Of a stretch of 64,000 nt of DNA, positions 27,201 through 42,200 are shown piece by piece; positions within the stretch are counted from its first letter, which is position 1, and every line of letters begins with the position of its first letter. Below the pieces are notes generated by a model, which was given only the letters and a program-made list of their open reading frames with translations, did no database searches and was not told where the DNA came from. This DNA comes from Papio anubis (taxonomy: Eukaryota; Chordata; Mammalia; Primates; Cercopithecidae): NCBI RefSeq assembly GCF_008728515.1, contig NC_044984.1:96395181-96459180 (forward strand), given 5' to 3'. The position numbers were made by a program, and so were the translations under genes.

Positions 27201-30200
27201 CCTAAGCAGCAAACCCTCCTTTTTTTTTTCTTTTTTTTGAGACAGTCTTGCTTTGTCACCCAGGCTAGAGTGCAGTGGTATGATCTCAGCTCACTGTAGC
27301 CTCCACCTCCCAGGTTCAAAAGATTCTCCTGCCTCAGCCTCCCAAGTAGCTGGGATTACAGGTGCCCTCCACCACACATGGCTAATTTTTGTATTTTTAG
27401 TAGAGACAGGGTTTCACCATGTTGGCCAGGCTGGTCTCAAACTCCTAACCTCAGGTGATCCACCCACCTCGGCCTCCCAAAGTGCTAGGATTACAGGCAT
27501 GAGCCACTGCGCCCGGCCAATAACCACTTTTTAAACTAGTTTACCTTTAATCCTAAATTTTCTAGATTCGCAGGATGTGAGACAATGGCTGAGAAAAAAA
27601 TACAAATTATATACTGAAAAACAAAAGTTTATTTTCAATTCTTTGGTAAAAAGAGTATCATACACAGATCTAAATTCATTCTTTAGTTTGACTACAGTGA
27701 GCCATTTTTTTCTTAGCTAAAGGCTCTTAATCCACAGACCCTGATGTGTTGGTAGACCGTTGCTACTACACCCCTTTCCAGTAATTTGTCAAGAGTTGTT
27801 AGAGAAAACAGATCAAAGCCACCAGGGAATGATTCTTTGTCCAAGGTCTTCTCAGAGGTAAAATTAAAGTGGTAGTGGAATAAAGCATGTTTTCTTTCAA
27901 GAAATGTCTACTCAGGTTCTTTGCCCATTTTTAAATATAACTGTTTTCTTGTTATTGAGTAATTTGAGTTCCTTACATATTGTTGATATTAGCCCCTTAT
28001 CAAGATGTATGATTTGCAAATATTTTCTTACTATCTGTAGGTTGCATCTTCACTCTGTTGTTTTCTTTGCTGTGCAGCTCTTTAGTTTAATACAATTCCA
28101 CTTGCCTAGTTTTGCTTTTGTTTCCTGTACTTTTAGGGTCAGATCCAAAAAATTCACTGTTGTGGAGATTAATGTTGTGAAGCCTTTTCTATTTTCTTCT
28201 AGCCATTTTACAGTTTAAGGTCTTAGGTTTAAGTCTTTAATCCAATTTCAGTTGATTCTGCACATGGGGTGAGATAACAGTTTAGTTTCATTCTTCTGCA
28301 TGTGTATATACCATTTTTTGCAACAACATTCATTGAAGACACTGTACTTTCTTCATTGTATGTTCTTGGCATCTTTGTAAAAAATTGATTGACCATAAAT
28401 GCATGAATTTATTTCTGGGCTCTCTATCCTATTCTATTGGTTGAGGTATTTCTTTTTGTGTTAGTACCATGCTGTCTTGAATACCACAGCTTTGCAATAT
28501 ATTTTGAAATCAGGTAGTGTGATGCCTACGGGTTTGTTCTTTTGTGCTCAAAATTGCTTTGGCTATCTGGGGTGTTTTATGATTTCATATAAATTTTTAA
28601 ATTGATTTTTCTATTTCTGTAAAGAATGACATTGGAGTTTTGATAGGTAGGCACTGCATTAAATCTGTGGATTGCTTTGAGGAGTAAGAACATTTTAACA
28701 ATATTAATTCATCCAATCCATGAACACAGGATATGTTTCCAATTATTTGTGCCAAGTTCAATGTCTTTCATCAATGTTTTATCATTTCTGTGTACAGATC
28801 TTTTACCTCCTCAGTTAAATTTATTCCTAAGATATTTTGATGCTTTTGTAAATCATATTACCTTAATTTCTTTTTCAGATAGTTCATTGTTAGTATATTA
28901 GAAAGGTTACCGATTTTTGAATGTTGATTTGCATCATGCAACTTTACTGAATTCATTAATCAGTTCTAACAGTTTTTTGGTGGAGTCTTTAGCTTTTCGG
29001 TATATAAGATCATGCATCAGGAAACAGATAATTTAACTTCTTCCTTTCCTATTTGGATGTCTTTTAATTCTTTTTCATATCTAATTGCTCTGGCTAGGAC
29101 TTCAAGTACTATGTTGGCAAAATACTAGCAAACTGTAATCAAGAGTACATTAAAAAGATTATTCACCATGATCAAGTGGGACTTATCCCTGGGATGCAAC
29201 AATGTTCAACATACACAAATAAATATATGTGGTTCACTTTATTAACAGAATGAAAGACAAAAACCACATCATCTCAACAGATGCAGAAAAAGAATTTGAC
29301 TAAAGACAACATTATTTCTTGATAAAAACTCAACAAATTAGGTATAGACAAAATATTCTGCATCACAATAAAGGCCACCTGTGACAAGCCCACAAGTAAC
29401 ATCATTCTTAATGGTGAAAAGATGGTGGTCTCTCTTTTAAGATTAGGAACAAGGACGTCCATTTTTGCCACTTATATTCAAAATAATACTGGAAGTCTAG
29501 CCAGAGCAATTAGGTAATTCTATTTTTAATTTTCTGAGGAACCTTTGGAATGTTTTTCATAGCAGCTGCACCATTGCTACATACTGACCAACAGTACAGA
29601 AGAGTTCCAATTTCTCTACTTCCTGGGTCAGCATTTGTTATTTTCTGCTTTTTTGGTAGTGGCAATCCTAACATGTGAGGTAACCTCTCCTGTGGTTTTG
29701 ATTTGTATTTCTTTAATGATTAGTGATGTCGAACATCTTTTCATATGCCTGTTGGCCATTCATATACCTTCTTTGGAGAAATGTTTATTTAAGTCTTTTT
29801 GAATCATTTTTAAATGGGATCATTTATTTTGTTGTGGTTGAGTTGTGGAAGTTTTTTGTATACATTCTGGATATTAACCCCTTGTTAGGTATATGGCTTG
29901 CAAATATTCTCCCCCATTCTGTGGGTTGCCTTTTGACTCTGTTGACTTTCCTTGCCATGTACTCGTTTTAAAGTTTGATTTAGTCTCATTTGTCTATTTT
30001 TGCTTTTATTGCTTGTACTTTTGTTATCAAAACTAAGAAATAACTGCCAAATCTAGTGTCATACAGCTTTTTCCAGATCTTTTCTTTTAGGAGTTTTATA
30101 GTTTCAGGTCTTAGGTTTAGGTCCCATTTCGAGCTCATTTGTGCAAGGTCCAATTTTATCATTCTGCATGATACTCAGTTTATTCAACACCATTTATTGA

Positions 30201-33200
30201 AGAGACTATCCTTTTCCCCATTGTGTAGTCTTGGAACCTTTGTCAAAGATCATTTGATGGCTATGTGAAGGTATTTTTCCTAAGTTTTCCACTCTGTTCC
30301 ATTGGTCTACATATTTATCTTTATGCCAGTACCATACTGTTTTGATTACTGTATAGCATTGTAATATGATTTGAAATAAAGAAGTGTGCGACCTTCAGCT
30401 TTCTCAAGATTGTTTTGGTCATTTGGGGTCCTTTGAGATTCCATTTGAATTTTAGGATGGTTTTTCTGTTTCTGTAAAAGTGCCACAGAGATTGATAAGG
30501 ACTTCATTAACTCTGTAGAGCTTTGGGTAGCATAGACTCTTTAATACTACGAAATCTTTCAATCCATGAACACAGGCTTTCTTTCTATTTATTTGTATCT
30601 TTCATTTCTTTCTGCAATGTTTTGTAGTTTTCAGTCTTTGGCTTCCTTGGTTGTCTAGTGAGGGTTCTTATGAAAGGGGATACCATGCACTACATTAGCA
30701 TACAGTTTATTTTGCACCTCTATATATTTATATACTGCACAAGAATGCCATGGTCGGGTGCAGTGGCTTATGCCTGTAATCCCAGCACTTTGGGAGGCCA
30801 AAGTGGGCAGACTACTTGAGCCAGGCGTTCCAGACCAGCCTGGGTAACCTGGCAAAACCACATCTCTACAAAACAAACAAACAAACAAAAAACAATTAGC
30901 CGGGTGCAGTGGCGTGTGCCTGTAGTCCCAGCCACTTGGGAGACTGAGGTAGGAAAATCTCTTGAGCCTGGGAGGCGGAGGTTGTAGTGAGCCAAGATCA
31001 CGCCATTGCTCTCCAGTCTGGGTGACAGGAGCGAAACTCTGTCTGAACAGCAAGAATTCCATATTATCTTTAGCAGGTTAAAAAGTGCCCTCAGGCTGGG
31101 CACAGTGGCTCCCGCCTGTAATCCTAGCACTTCAGGTGGCCGAGGTGGGCGGATCACTTGAGGTCAGTTTGAGACCAGCCTGGTCAACATGGCGAAATCA
31201 CATCTCTACTAAAAATACAAAAATTAGCAGGGCATGGTGATGTGCACCTGTAATCCCAGCTACTCTGGAGGCTGAGGCAGGAGAATCACTTGAACTTGGG
31301 AGGCTGAGGTTGCAGTGAGCCGAGATCACGCCAATGCACTCCAGCCTGGGTGACAGAGCGAGGCTCCCTCTCAAAAACAAAACAAAACAAAACAAAAAAC
31401 AAAAAAAAAGTGTCCTCAAAAAGATAAGTCTATCTGCTAACCCCTGGTAACTATAAGTGCTGCTTTATTTGAAAATAGGGTTTTGCAAACATGATTAAAT
31501 TAAAGGATACTGAGATGATCATCCTGGATCTAGGGTGGGCCCTAAATTTAACAATGAATGAAATACAAAAAAGGATAAACACAGAGGAGAAGGAGGTATG
31601 AAGGGTAAGAGATTGAAGTGATGCATCAACAAGGCAAAGAAAGTCAAGGACTCCTGGTCACCAACAGAATCTAGAAAACAGGCATGGAATGAATTCTCCC
31701 TCAGAGCCTAATAAACCAACCCCACTGATAATGTGATTTTGAACATGTGCCTCCAGAACTGTGATAATAAATTTCTGTTGTTGTTTTAAGTTATCATGCT
31801 TGTGGTGATTTGTTATGGCAACAGTGTGAAATAAATATACCCTCATAAATCGTATACAAATATATGACTGTTTCATTAAATTGCTTAACAGATGTTGAGT
31901 ATCAAGTTATCCCCTAAAAATCTGCCATATTTTAACAAGATTTTCATTTGATTAACCATGTCAGCCTGGTAGTGGCTCTACTACTTTTTAGCTATGCAAC
32001 TTGAAGATGGCATTTAACTACTCAGGGCTCAGTTTCCTCCTCAATAAAGTAAAGGAGACTGGATTAGTTTACTTCTAATGCCCTTTGTATTAATAAATGA
32101 AAGCACTCTATCAATCTCATTTTAAAATGCAAATGTACACTCTTATCATTACTGTCACTTAACCTAACGAATACCTATATTTAATTAACAACACATTATA
32201 AAAATAGGTGCTTTGATTTGGGACATAACAGGTCTGGCAAAAAGCAAAAAAAAAAACAGGGAGAGCCAAAACCCAATCAGGTCCACTTTGTGGTCCTGAT
32301 GGTGAAACTGGCCCAACTTCCCCACAGAACTAATGTTTACGGTTTGGGGATAATTACAGAGATTGACTCTCCTGTTCTTAAAGCCTGAAACTTTTATTTG
32401 TCTTCTCTGAGTTCCTTTCTCAGGAAACTGACCTTCAGGCCTCCCAGATAGTATAAAGGAACTGAAACTTACCAGATCATTGCATCTGGACAATGAGACA
32501 CCAGACCCCTCGTTTGTTATGCTTGGTTCCTTACACCCTAGAAGTCCTGTCTTTCTACATGTAGTTACATTTCTTCCCTCCTGTATAAATCCCTAATTTT
32601 AGTGGGTTAGTGAGATGGATTTGAGACTTATCTCCCATCTCCTCAGCTGCAGCACCTGAATAAAGCCTTCTTCCCTTGCAATACTCGTTGTCTTAGTCAC
32701 TGGCTTTCTGTGTGGTATGCAACAGGGCCTAGACCAATCCCTTGTGTTTTGGTAACAATGGCAACACGTTAAAAAAAAAAATCCCCTCCTATGCTGCATT
32801 TGGCATACACATGGAATGACAGGTTGCTAATGCCCAAGTTTTGATATCAGAATTTTGCCCACTTTAGTTCAAATTCCCCTATCGAGGCTAGTCAGCTTCC
32901 CTTTGGTTGACCTGTCAGTCCATCTCCCCAATCATTCTTCACACCTTTTACAAGTGGACAAGACAAGGAAAAAAAAGGGGAAAAGGAGGAGAAAGAAAAG
33001 GCCTAAGAAACACTGAAGAAATATGTGTCAGCTGTTAGGGGAAAAGTATGTTTCAAGTATGTTAACGGTAGACTCGGTCTCAAAAAAAAAAAATGTGCAC
33101 ATGTACATTATGATATATATGCACAGTAATGTTCAAACAGCACATTCAGAACCCCAAACTGGAAATATAGTATTAATAGAATGCATAAACTGTCATAGAC

Positions 33201-36200
33201 TCACAACGAAATACTACATAGTAATAAATAATTAGATCTACAAGTAGAAACATGGATGAATCTCATATATATAACGTGAAGTGAACAAAGCAGGACAAAA
33301 AAAATACATATAGTATTATTCTATTCATAAGAAAGTTCATAAGCAGGCAAAATTAAGCTATATTGCTCAGGGATGCATCAATAACTGATAAAACTACAAA
33401 AAAGCAAGGAGATAATTATCCTAATAAACATGAAACTGATAGCCTTTAAGGGGAAAGAAGAAGGTTGACTGGAGAAGGGCACACTGGCAACGTCAAGTGC
33501 TAGCAATGTCCTATCTCTTGACCTCTGTGATGATTACATGAGTGTTTATAATAAACATGTTACAATGCACATATATACTCTGTGCTGGTTAATATTAAGT
33601 GTCAACTTGATTGGATTGAAAGATACAAAGTACTGATTCTGGGTGTATTCGGGTGTTTCTGGGTGTTGCCAGAAGAGATTAACATTTGAGTCAGTGGAGT
33701 GGGAGGGGAAGACCCACCCTCAGAAAGACACACCCACAATGTGGGTGGGCACGATCCAATTGGCTGCCAGCACAACTAGAAAAAACAGACAGATGGAGGT
33801 GGAAGGAGCTAACTTGCTAAGTCTTCCAGCCTTCATCTTTCTCCTGTGTTGGATGCTTCCTGCTCTCGAATATTAGACTCAAGTTCTTCAGCTTCTGGAC
33901 TCGTAGGCTTACACCAGTGGTTTGTCAGGGGCTCTTGGGCCTTAGGCCACAGATTGAAGGCTGCACTGTTGGCCTTCCTACTTGTGAGGTTTTGGGACTC
34001 CGACTGGCTGCCTTGCTCCTCAGCTTGCAGACGCCTTATTGTGGGACTTCATCTTATGATCATGTGAGTCAATACTCCTTAGTAAACTCTCCTTCATATA
34101 TACACCTATCCTATTCATTCTGTCCCTCTAGAGAACCCTAATACATACTATATGTATGTTTAAGCATGTATGCTATATTTTATACATGCAAATAAAGGGT
34201 AAGAAAAAAACTGTAAAACAAAGCTTATTCTACCTAATTCTTCTCCTTTGAATTTGTCCCATTAATATTTTGGGAATTCATTATTTCTTTGCTCATAGGA
34301 AACTCTACACAAATTTGCCATAATAGTATCACTCATGTTGAGGGTCTCCTTCAGTAGATTTCCTCAGTTATAACAAAACTTTGTTCAAAATGTCACCTCT
34401 AAAACAGATAAAAGCTATTTTGGAAGTTGTTAAAAGAAATATCCCAACTAAGAGGGTTTGTAAAGAGGTATTAATAGCAAAATGAGGCCAAGTTCAGTAA
34501 AAATGTCAGCAAACAGAGGAGTTACAGTAATCAAAGAATACTTACTTAAAAAGAAAATTAATAATCTTATTAGGATCTAAATAAAACCAAACAAACAAAC
34601 CCAGAAAACTTTATGGCCAGCCTTGTGTTGCTCCACTTTTCTTTGAATCCTTGCTGTTTTAGGGATATTTAAGTCCTTCTTTAACTGAACCAGAAAATCT
34701 CAGAGAACTGAAATAAGATGAACAATGAATTCTCTGGCCACTGTAAAAGAAAAGCAAGTAGTGATGGAAAGAGTAGAAAGGCAGGGAGAAAGAGAATTTA
34801 AGGCAACTACATGCTAATGATAAGTCATCATAAAGGGTTTCTAAATGTAAGACAAAAATTAATGATGATAAGAGAGATGCTGAGTTATACCTTAGTCATG
34901 GTGACAGACAACTATTTATTTTAGAATACTATAAAAAAGTAAAGTAAAAAAAGTATAGAGAGTTACTCTAGTATAATCACAATTATGTACAATTATGTAC
35001 AAAAATGAAAAGGGTATTGGGAGTACAGGTGGCATTCTTCTCCTTTTTATTTTCTGTGTTTCCTAAATTTTATCTATTAAGCATTTATTATTTTATAATA
35101 AAAATAATTTATTTGAAAACAAGATTGTGCTGTCATCTTGCTCTAAAAATAGTCTAAAATTAATGGCCTGCTAATGCTTCTCGAATTTGTTACTGATATT
35201 TGTACAGTTCCAAAAAGGACTTGAGACAGTTTACCAAAAAATAAGAAAAAACCAACCAAACAAAAACACCAACCAGAAATGATGAAACACAGCAAATTCA
35301 CTAAAAAGAGGACAGGAAAACAAGTACCAAGCAACAAGGAGAGTATAGAATACAACAGCTGAATATCTAGATTAAAGTATCACAAAACTTAAAACCAAGG
35401 GAAAAAGACTGTTTCCACAGCTTTCAAAATGTAAAGAATCAGAGACTTGTTCTTGTTTAGGTCTAGATATTGTTACCACTTTCTTTTAATATAAAAGGAA
35501 ACTAACAGCACACCAGCTGCTGGCAATGACATTACGTATGCTGACAAATGCTATTGTGTAGATTATTCAAAACTAAGTTAGCTAAATATCGGTACAGGCT
35601 TCTAGGAAAAAACATGCAACATCTTCACAACCTATAAGAAATCACACAATGATTTCTAATAGAAGAAACGAATACACCAAAAAAGCGTCAGCATCATCAG
35701 TCATCACGGAAATGTCATTGTGGCATCAACTAGAATGGCCAAAATTAAAAAGACAGGCTGGGCACAGTGGCTCAAGCCTGTAATCCTAACACTTTGGGAG
35801 GTCAAGGTGGGTAAACTGCTTGAGCCTGGGTGCTCGAGACCAGACTGGGCAACATGGCAAACCCCATCACTGCAAAAAATACAAAAACTTAGCTGGGAGT
35901 GGTGGTGCATGCCTGTAGTTCCAGCTACGTGGGAGGCTGAGGTAAGAGGGAGGGTTGAGGCTCAGCCAAGGGAGGTTGAGGCTGCAGTGAGCTGTGATCA
36001 CGGGTCTGGCTGTCAGCCTGGGTGACAGAGTGAGACCCTGTATTAAAAAAAAAAAGATTTACAATAGTAAATATTGGAGAATAGGCCAGGTATGGTGACT
36101 GATGCTGTCATAACAGCACTTTGGGAGGCCGAGGCAGGTGGATTGCCTGAGCTCAGGAGTTTGAGGCCAGCCTGGGCAACAGTTTGTAGGGACAGGCAAA

Positions 36201-39200
36201 TCCCTGTCCCTACAAAAAATGCCAAAATTAGCCAGGCATGATGATAGGCGCCTATAGTCCCAGCTACTCAGGAGGAGGCTGAGGTGGGAAGATGGTTTGA
36301 GCCTGGGAGGTAGAGACTGCAGTGAGTGGAGATGGTGCCACTGTACTCCAGCCTGGGCAATAGAGCCAGACCTTATCTCAAAATGAATGAATGAGTGTTG
36401 GAGAGTAGGAAGACCACCCTTAGATTATTGGGGAAAAGACAAAATGGTAGAGCCACTTTAGAAACAGGCACTTTCTTAAAATGTTAAACATACATCTACC
36501 CTGTGACTCAGCAATTCTACTCCTAAGATAAATTAAATCATATAACCACCCAAAGCAGTATTCAGCAAAAAATAATAACTGAAGTCTGGAAACTATATTG
36601 GTACCCACTTATAGAAGAATGAATAAACAGACTATGGTCTATTGATACACTGCAATGAAGTACTACTTAAAAAGCACTGGTATACATAACAGTGTGGAAA
36701 AATTGCAAAAACAAGCCAGACACAAAAAACATTCTGTATGATTCCACTTACATGAAGTTCTAGAATAGGCAAAACTGATTTCTGGTAATAGAAATCGGAT
36801 CAATGGTTGCTTCTGTAGGGAGTGGGATACAATGATTAACTGGGAAGAAATATGAAGAAACTTTCTTGGGTGACAGAAACACTGTGCATGAATAGGGTGT
36901 GGGTTATACAAGAATATGCATTTGTCAAAACTGATCAAACTGTACCCTTAACAGCTAAGAATATCAGAGTATCTAAATTATCCCTTAATTTAAAAAATGA
37001 AGTTAGCTTAATAGTTGATAACTTTTAGTTCCTAAGAACTGTTTACTAAAAAAGACACATCTTTTAGATTTGACATTTGTAGGAGGCAAGGCTAGTGTTT
37101 TGTAACAGATCTTAAATAACCTAACATATTCTTGCCCCTGTAAAGAGGGTTTCAGCAGGCATTGCTAGGAATTTTTCTCAGAAAACCATCATTCTTTTTA
37201 AACACTTTCACAAAAACTGAAGTCCAAGGACCAGAACTACAGATTTATATACTGTTAGACAAGAAAATGTGATCTTGGCCTATGTGTGGGGAAGGAAAGC
37301 TCATTAACATCTCAACTACATTTAGTTATTTTAAGAGTTGTACTTTCAATTAAGTTGTAAATTCAGTGAACAATCTGTAAAGACCTTGATTCAGATGAAT
37401 CTCACGTAAAAAGCTTTGTAGTTTGACTCAAACACATGGTCAAAGAATCACAGTCATGGCTGTATCTTTAAATTACAAATTCAGATGATAAGCCTAAATT
37501 ATTAAGTAGTAGCAAGTATCAAAATATCTAATATCTTGGGTTGTGGAAAATGGAAATGGAGAAAAAAGTATCTATGATCAGACTTCAGATGATGTAACAC
37601 AATCAAAGTACACTAGTAAAGAATGCATTTGGTACTGTTAAACTTACTTGATTACTGGAGGCAGTGAATCAAGTCTAGTCTCTGGGCTCCAAGCTATGCC
37701 ATCGACCCTGACTCCATGGTGAAATGTTCGAAGTGTTTTATACTGAATGCCTTCAACGTCTGCTTCTTCTTCCTAAGCATACACAGTAAATGTTTTAGTA
37801 AGTAATGAGAACAAACAATATTCTGTATTTCATTATAATGAATTTATCAGAAGGTTATGTTTATGCTTTTGAAAAGTTCAAAAGCAAATTACATATTAAG
37901 ATTTAACCAGTTCATTGAATTTAAAAAAAAATCCAAAGTTGTCTAGGCCTCACAAAATAACTCCTAAGGCAACTAGAAACAAACAGTAAATATGTTCCAC
38001 TTTATCTTAGGAGGCATTTCATAATAAGTTCAATGAAAAGGGACTGCTTGGTCAGGTGTGTTGGCTCATGTCTATAATCCCAACACTTTGCGAGGCTGAG
38101 GTGGAAGGATTGCTGGAGCTCAGGAGTCTTAGACCAGACTGGGCAACATAGTGAGACCTGTCTCTACTTTATAAAAAAAGAAAACAAAGAAAATGGAATG
38201 CTCTAAAGAATCAAAATATTCTAGGTAAATGAATTACCAGAACCGGATTATCTACTGACAATATTAAAAAAAATACACTGAACATTTTGATTACATGGAA
38301 AATACCTTGGGACCTCATAAAGATCTCAAAGTCTTTATAATCAGTGTCAACGATGTTCATGTAGTGTTACATGTGGCATTATATGTGTGCAAGATGCTAC
38401 AAATAATTCATCTGGACTATTACAGTCTATGAATAGTGAATATGTAAGAAATAATCTGGTTAGTTTTAGATATTTGATTCTGGGAATAAATGCTTAATAA
38501 AGCTGGCTTATTTATCTAGTTCAGCCCTACTAGAATGATTTCAGTTTATCTTCATGGGAAGGTGAGAAAAAAATCAACTTTAAAAGTCAAGCCATCCATC
38601 GCTGGCAATGGGGACAATAACCTGAAAAGTTCTCCCATTACAACATTGCAAAAATTCAAATACAGACAAGCAAACAACTACCAAGGTATGCAGCTGTTAT
38701 AAGGGCATCTGCCTACATGCAATGATTTAAAGCTTCAGTTTGCAAGAGAGAGGAGACAAATCCTAGTGCCAGGACAAGGAAGGATGCCAGATGAGAGATC
38801 TCTGCATAGATCCAGGGCCCTTAAGGGGGAAGCAGGAAAAAACAGACAAACAAAAAGAAAACCCTGCCATGCAAAATACCTACCATGAGTAAGGGAAGGA
38901 TACTTAGGGGGCCTCAAAAGAATTGCTAATGTTCCTTTTCTTAAAATAGGCAGCAGGTATATAGGGATTCATCTTATTATTCTTTATGCCTTTATGGATA
39001 ACACATATTTTATAAGCATTAAAATACTGCTCAGCACCATAGGAAAGGTAAAAAAGAAAAAAAAATGATAAAAAAATTTTTGCAATTTTAAAAGTAAGTA
39101 TATCATTGTTCTGTTATTTAAATCAATACCTGAACTGGGTCTAGAGACTAACGCCAAATTTTCATGACAAATTTGTCCAAGAAATCTTGTGTGTTAACTA

Positions 39201-42200
39201 CAGTTATTTTTAGTATCGGGGAAAAAATCTAGCAGGTGAAACTTGATATTTAATGAAATACGTATGTCTATATTGATAGGAATTACTTGAAGGCCTGATC
39301 TAAGAATTCCATTCACCCAGAATCTAAATGCAAAGTTTTATAATGTATACTCGAATGAAATCCAAGTAGATATACTGATTTTTCCAGGATAGCCTATGGG
39401 ATCCTAGTAAAGTCATTTCACAAACATACTACACATCTTTCTCTATATAATTCAGATACCCTTTGAAAATAACTTCATATTTCAGGTGAACTTAAAGTTA
39501 ACAGCAAAAAGTTTTTCCATAAATGAAAGAATAGAAATACACATATCAAGGAAAGAAAAACACTGTCAAATTTTACTACTTCGTAATTTGTGTGTATAAT
39601 AGTTGTATAGCTAACAGCCAGATACGCCAAGACAGCAGCCACTAAGCAATTTTAAAATAAGTTTAGAAGCCTAATCATAGCTGACTTCACAGTTTGGATT
39701 ACATCTATTTTTCCAAACTTGACAAATCAGTCTCTTAAAAATGAAGTTTTTACATGTAAATACACATCATCTTGCTACTGTAACAATATTATTGACAATC
39801 AGGTCCTATAATTTGTTACCCAAATCACATACAGGATTACTGGGTGGTCATGGGGATAAAGAAATCCCAGGGACTGTATAGCCTGGGCTTTTTATATTGC
39901 CAGTGAAACCTTTTTTCCTGGCAGCACTGTTTGCCACTAAGCCAACTAAAAGGCCAGGGTGTGTGTGTGGTATAGGCAGAGACAAATGCTATTTTGGATT
40001 TAGTTTGGGGTGTAAGCAGAATTGTATAGGCAGGAAGTTAAGACACTTTGGAAAACTTGCTATAATACAAATGATTACACAAGGCTTCAGTATATTTGAG
40101 GTTGGGGCAAAGCCAGGTTGATGGAAGTGCTATTATAAGGTTTGAAACTGGCAGGCCCTCCTACCACACCCATTTAAGGCCAAATACAGAATTTCAGTTA
40201 GTCAAGACTATGAAGTTTCTCTAGTTCAATTCTTTCCCCTAATGCTTGAATCCCTAGGAGAGCATCTGAGTTTACACAACCCCTCTCTCTGAACATTTCC
40301 AGTGAGAGGGAACTAGCTACTTCTTTGGAAAGTTTATTCAATTGGGGAATAACTCTAATTATTAGAAGAGTTCTTAACGTTAAGCCAAAATCTGTTTCCA
40401 TGTAAATTCTACTCATTATTCCATGTTCCATCTCTGGAACCACACCAAGTCAGTCTAAATTAACGATGGCAAGTATTTGGCCATAGTTGATCTCCTCTAG
40501 GTGAAGACACACTAAGCAGTGGATTCAGCCTCAGCCTGAAAGCATTATAAGCAACAACTCTGTCCACTCAAATAGAGTGACAAATAACATAAAATCCATT
40601 TACCATTCTGAGTCTAATACCTCTTTCACAGTTTTAAACATTTAGATACTACCCTGAAATTTGTATTAAAATATATTATCTTCTCTGAATCATAATATAC
40701 TGCTGAGAACTAAAGAGTATTATTATTATATTAAAGATTATTGTCAATTTACAGAGGAAAATGCAGAGAGAACTGTGCTGTCTGATATGGTAGCCACTAG
40801 CCATATAGGACCTTACGAAGCACGTGAAATGTGGCTAGTTCTACTTGATACGTGTACACTTTAAAAAGTGTAAAATACATAGCAGATTTCTAAGTCTATT
40901 CAAGGGGTCTTCATTAGTGAATTGAGGCCTCTAGTAGAACTTGGACGAGAACACTGATTTAGGCAAGCATACACGTTCATGCTCCTCTGCCCTTTAACAA
41001 AGGTTTTTATAGCAGTTTTCTTATTGCTCTGCTTTATATTTAAATATTTCCTTAAGGATACGGTCCTTGCTTTTTTCATGTCTTGGCACCGAGTATGCAC
41101 TTAAGGAATATCTGACAAATACATGACACCAGTTAACAGTACTATCGTGCAGAAGCTCATATGTCCATCATAATCAAAGGGACAGCATGAGATTCTGAAA
41201 AATGCTTTGTTGAAATTCAAATTCACTATATCTACAACGTTTTCTAAATAGCCTTAAAATAAGGATTATCTTTCTGACAGGAATGTGGAAATCTTTCCAC
41301 TTAATTTACCTTTACTTAGTTTTCTTTCAAGACAAGAGGTATGAAACTGGGTGCAATGGAACTTGAAGGTTCTAGGATAACAGAATAGTAATAATGTTTA
41401 ACAGTGTTTAGCTAGATAAAAAATAACTTCAAAGAAAAGCAGTAATTTATTTTGAAATGGACGTGCTTAATTGTATTTCCAATGTCTGGTGCAGAATATA
41501 ATTTGTGTTTACTATTGTCCAAATTAATAAAAATCTAATTTTTTCCTTAGTAATTTGGGCATGAGACCTACATTGCTAATCTCACAGGTATGAGGGTCAA
41601 CTGAGACAATACATGTGACCATAAAACGTAACAGAACACAAATGTTTATACTAGTTCTTTTTTCTCACGTTGTCATTTTCCTTCTTTCTCCCATCTTCTC
41701 CTTCTCTCATCTTTGCCTTTCTCTTTTCCTAATTTGTTCTCCATTGACTTTCTCTCTCAACATTTCTTAATCATAAATGAGAGATAAACATTTTTCAGTG
41801 TTTTTGAATACAATTTTATGTTCAGTTATTAATTTTAGAAGTAATGAAGTAAAAATTAGTTTTACCTGTAGGAGGCTGCTTTACTCTTTTGTGCATTGGT
41901 GGCCTGCATTAGAGAAATGGTTTTTCCTCAGTCTTTTTCAAGTATGTAACATTGTTTTAATCATATAACTTTTTATGATCCTAAACCATGTCCATGTAAG
42001 TGAGGCTGAGGGTCATATTTAGTCTAAAAGGTAGTAATTTCTACCCCCCCACCCAAAGAGACAATATGAAATAGCCTAGGAGCTGTCATATTCTACTCAG
42101 ACAGCAACAAACTGAAACTTTTAATTCATACTTCCTCTTAAATATGACTATATTCCAATTTGTAAAGCTTTATATATTTATTGTGCTATAAAATGCCAAA

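Noticed and set aside
30655..31157. Overlapping 129-135 codon minus-strand frames (SLQPPPPRLK type)
   Set aside because: Typical translation of antisense Alu sequence. The same holds for the other frames with SPRLECSG or WDYR motifs across the window.
32225..34146. Possible complete endogenous retrovirus between the LTRs
   Set aside because: The LTRs belong to different families and no gag, pol or env sequence lies between them; they are independent solo LTRs.
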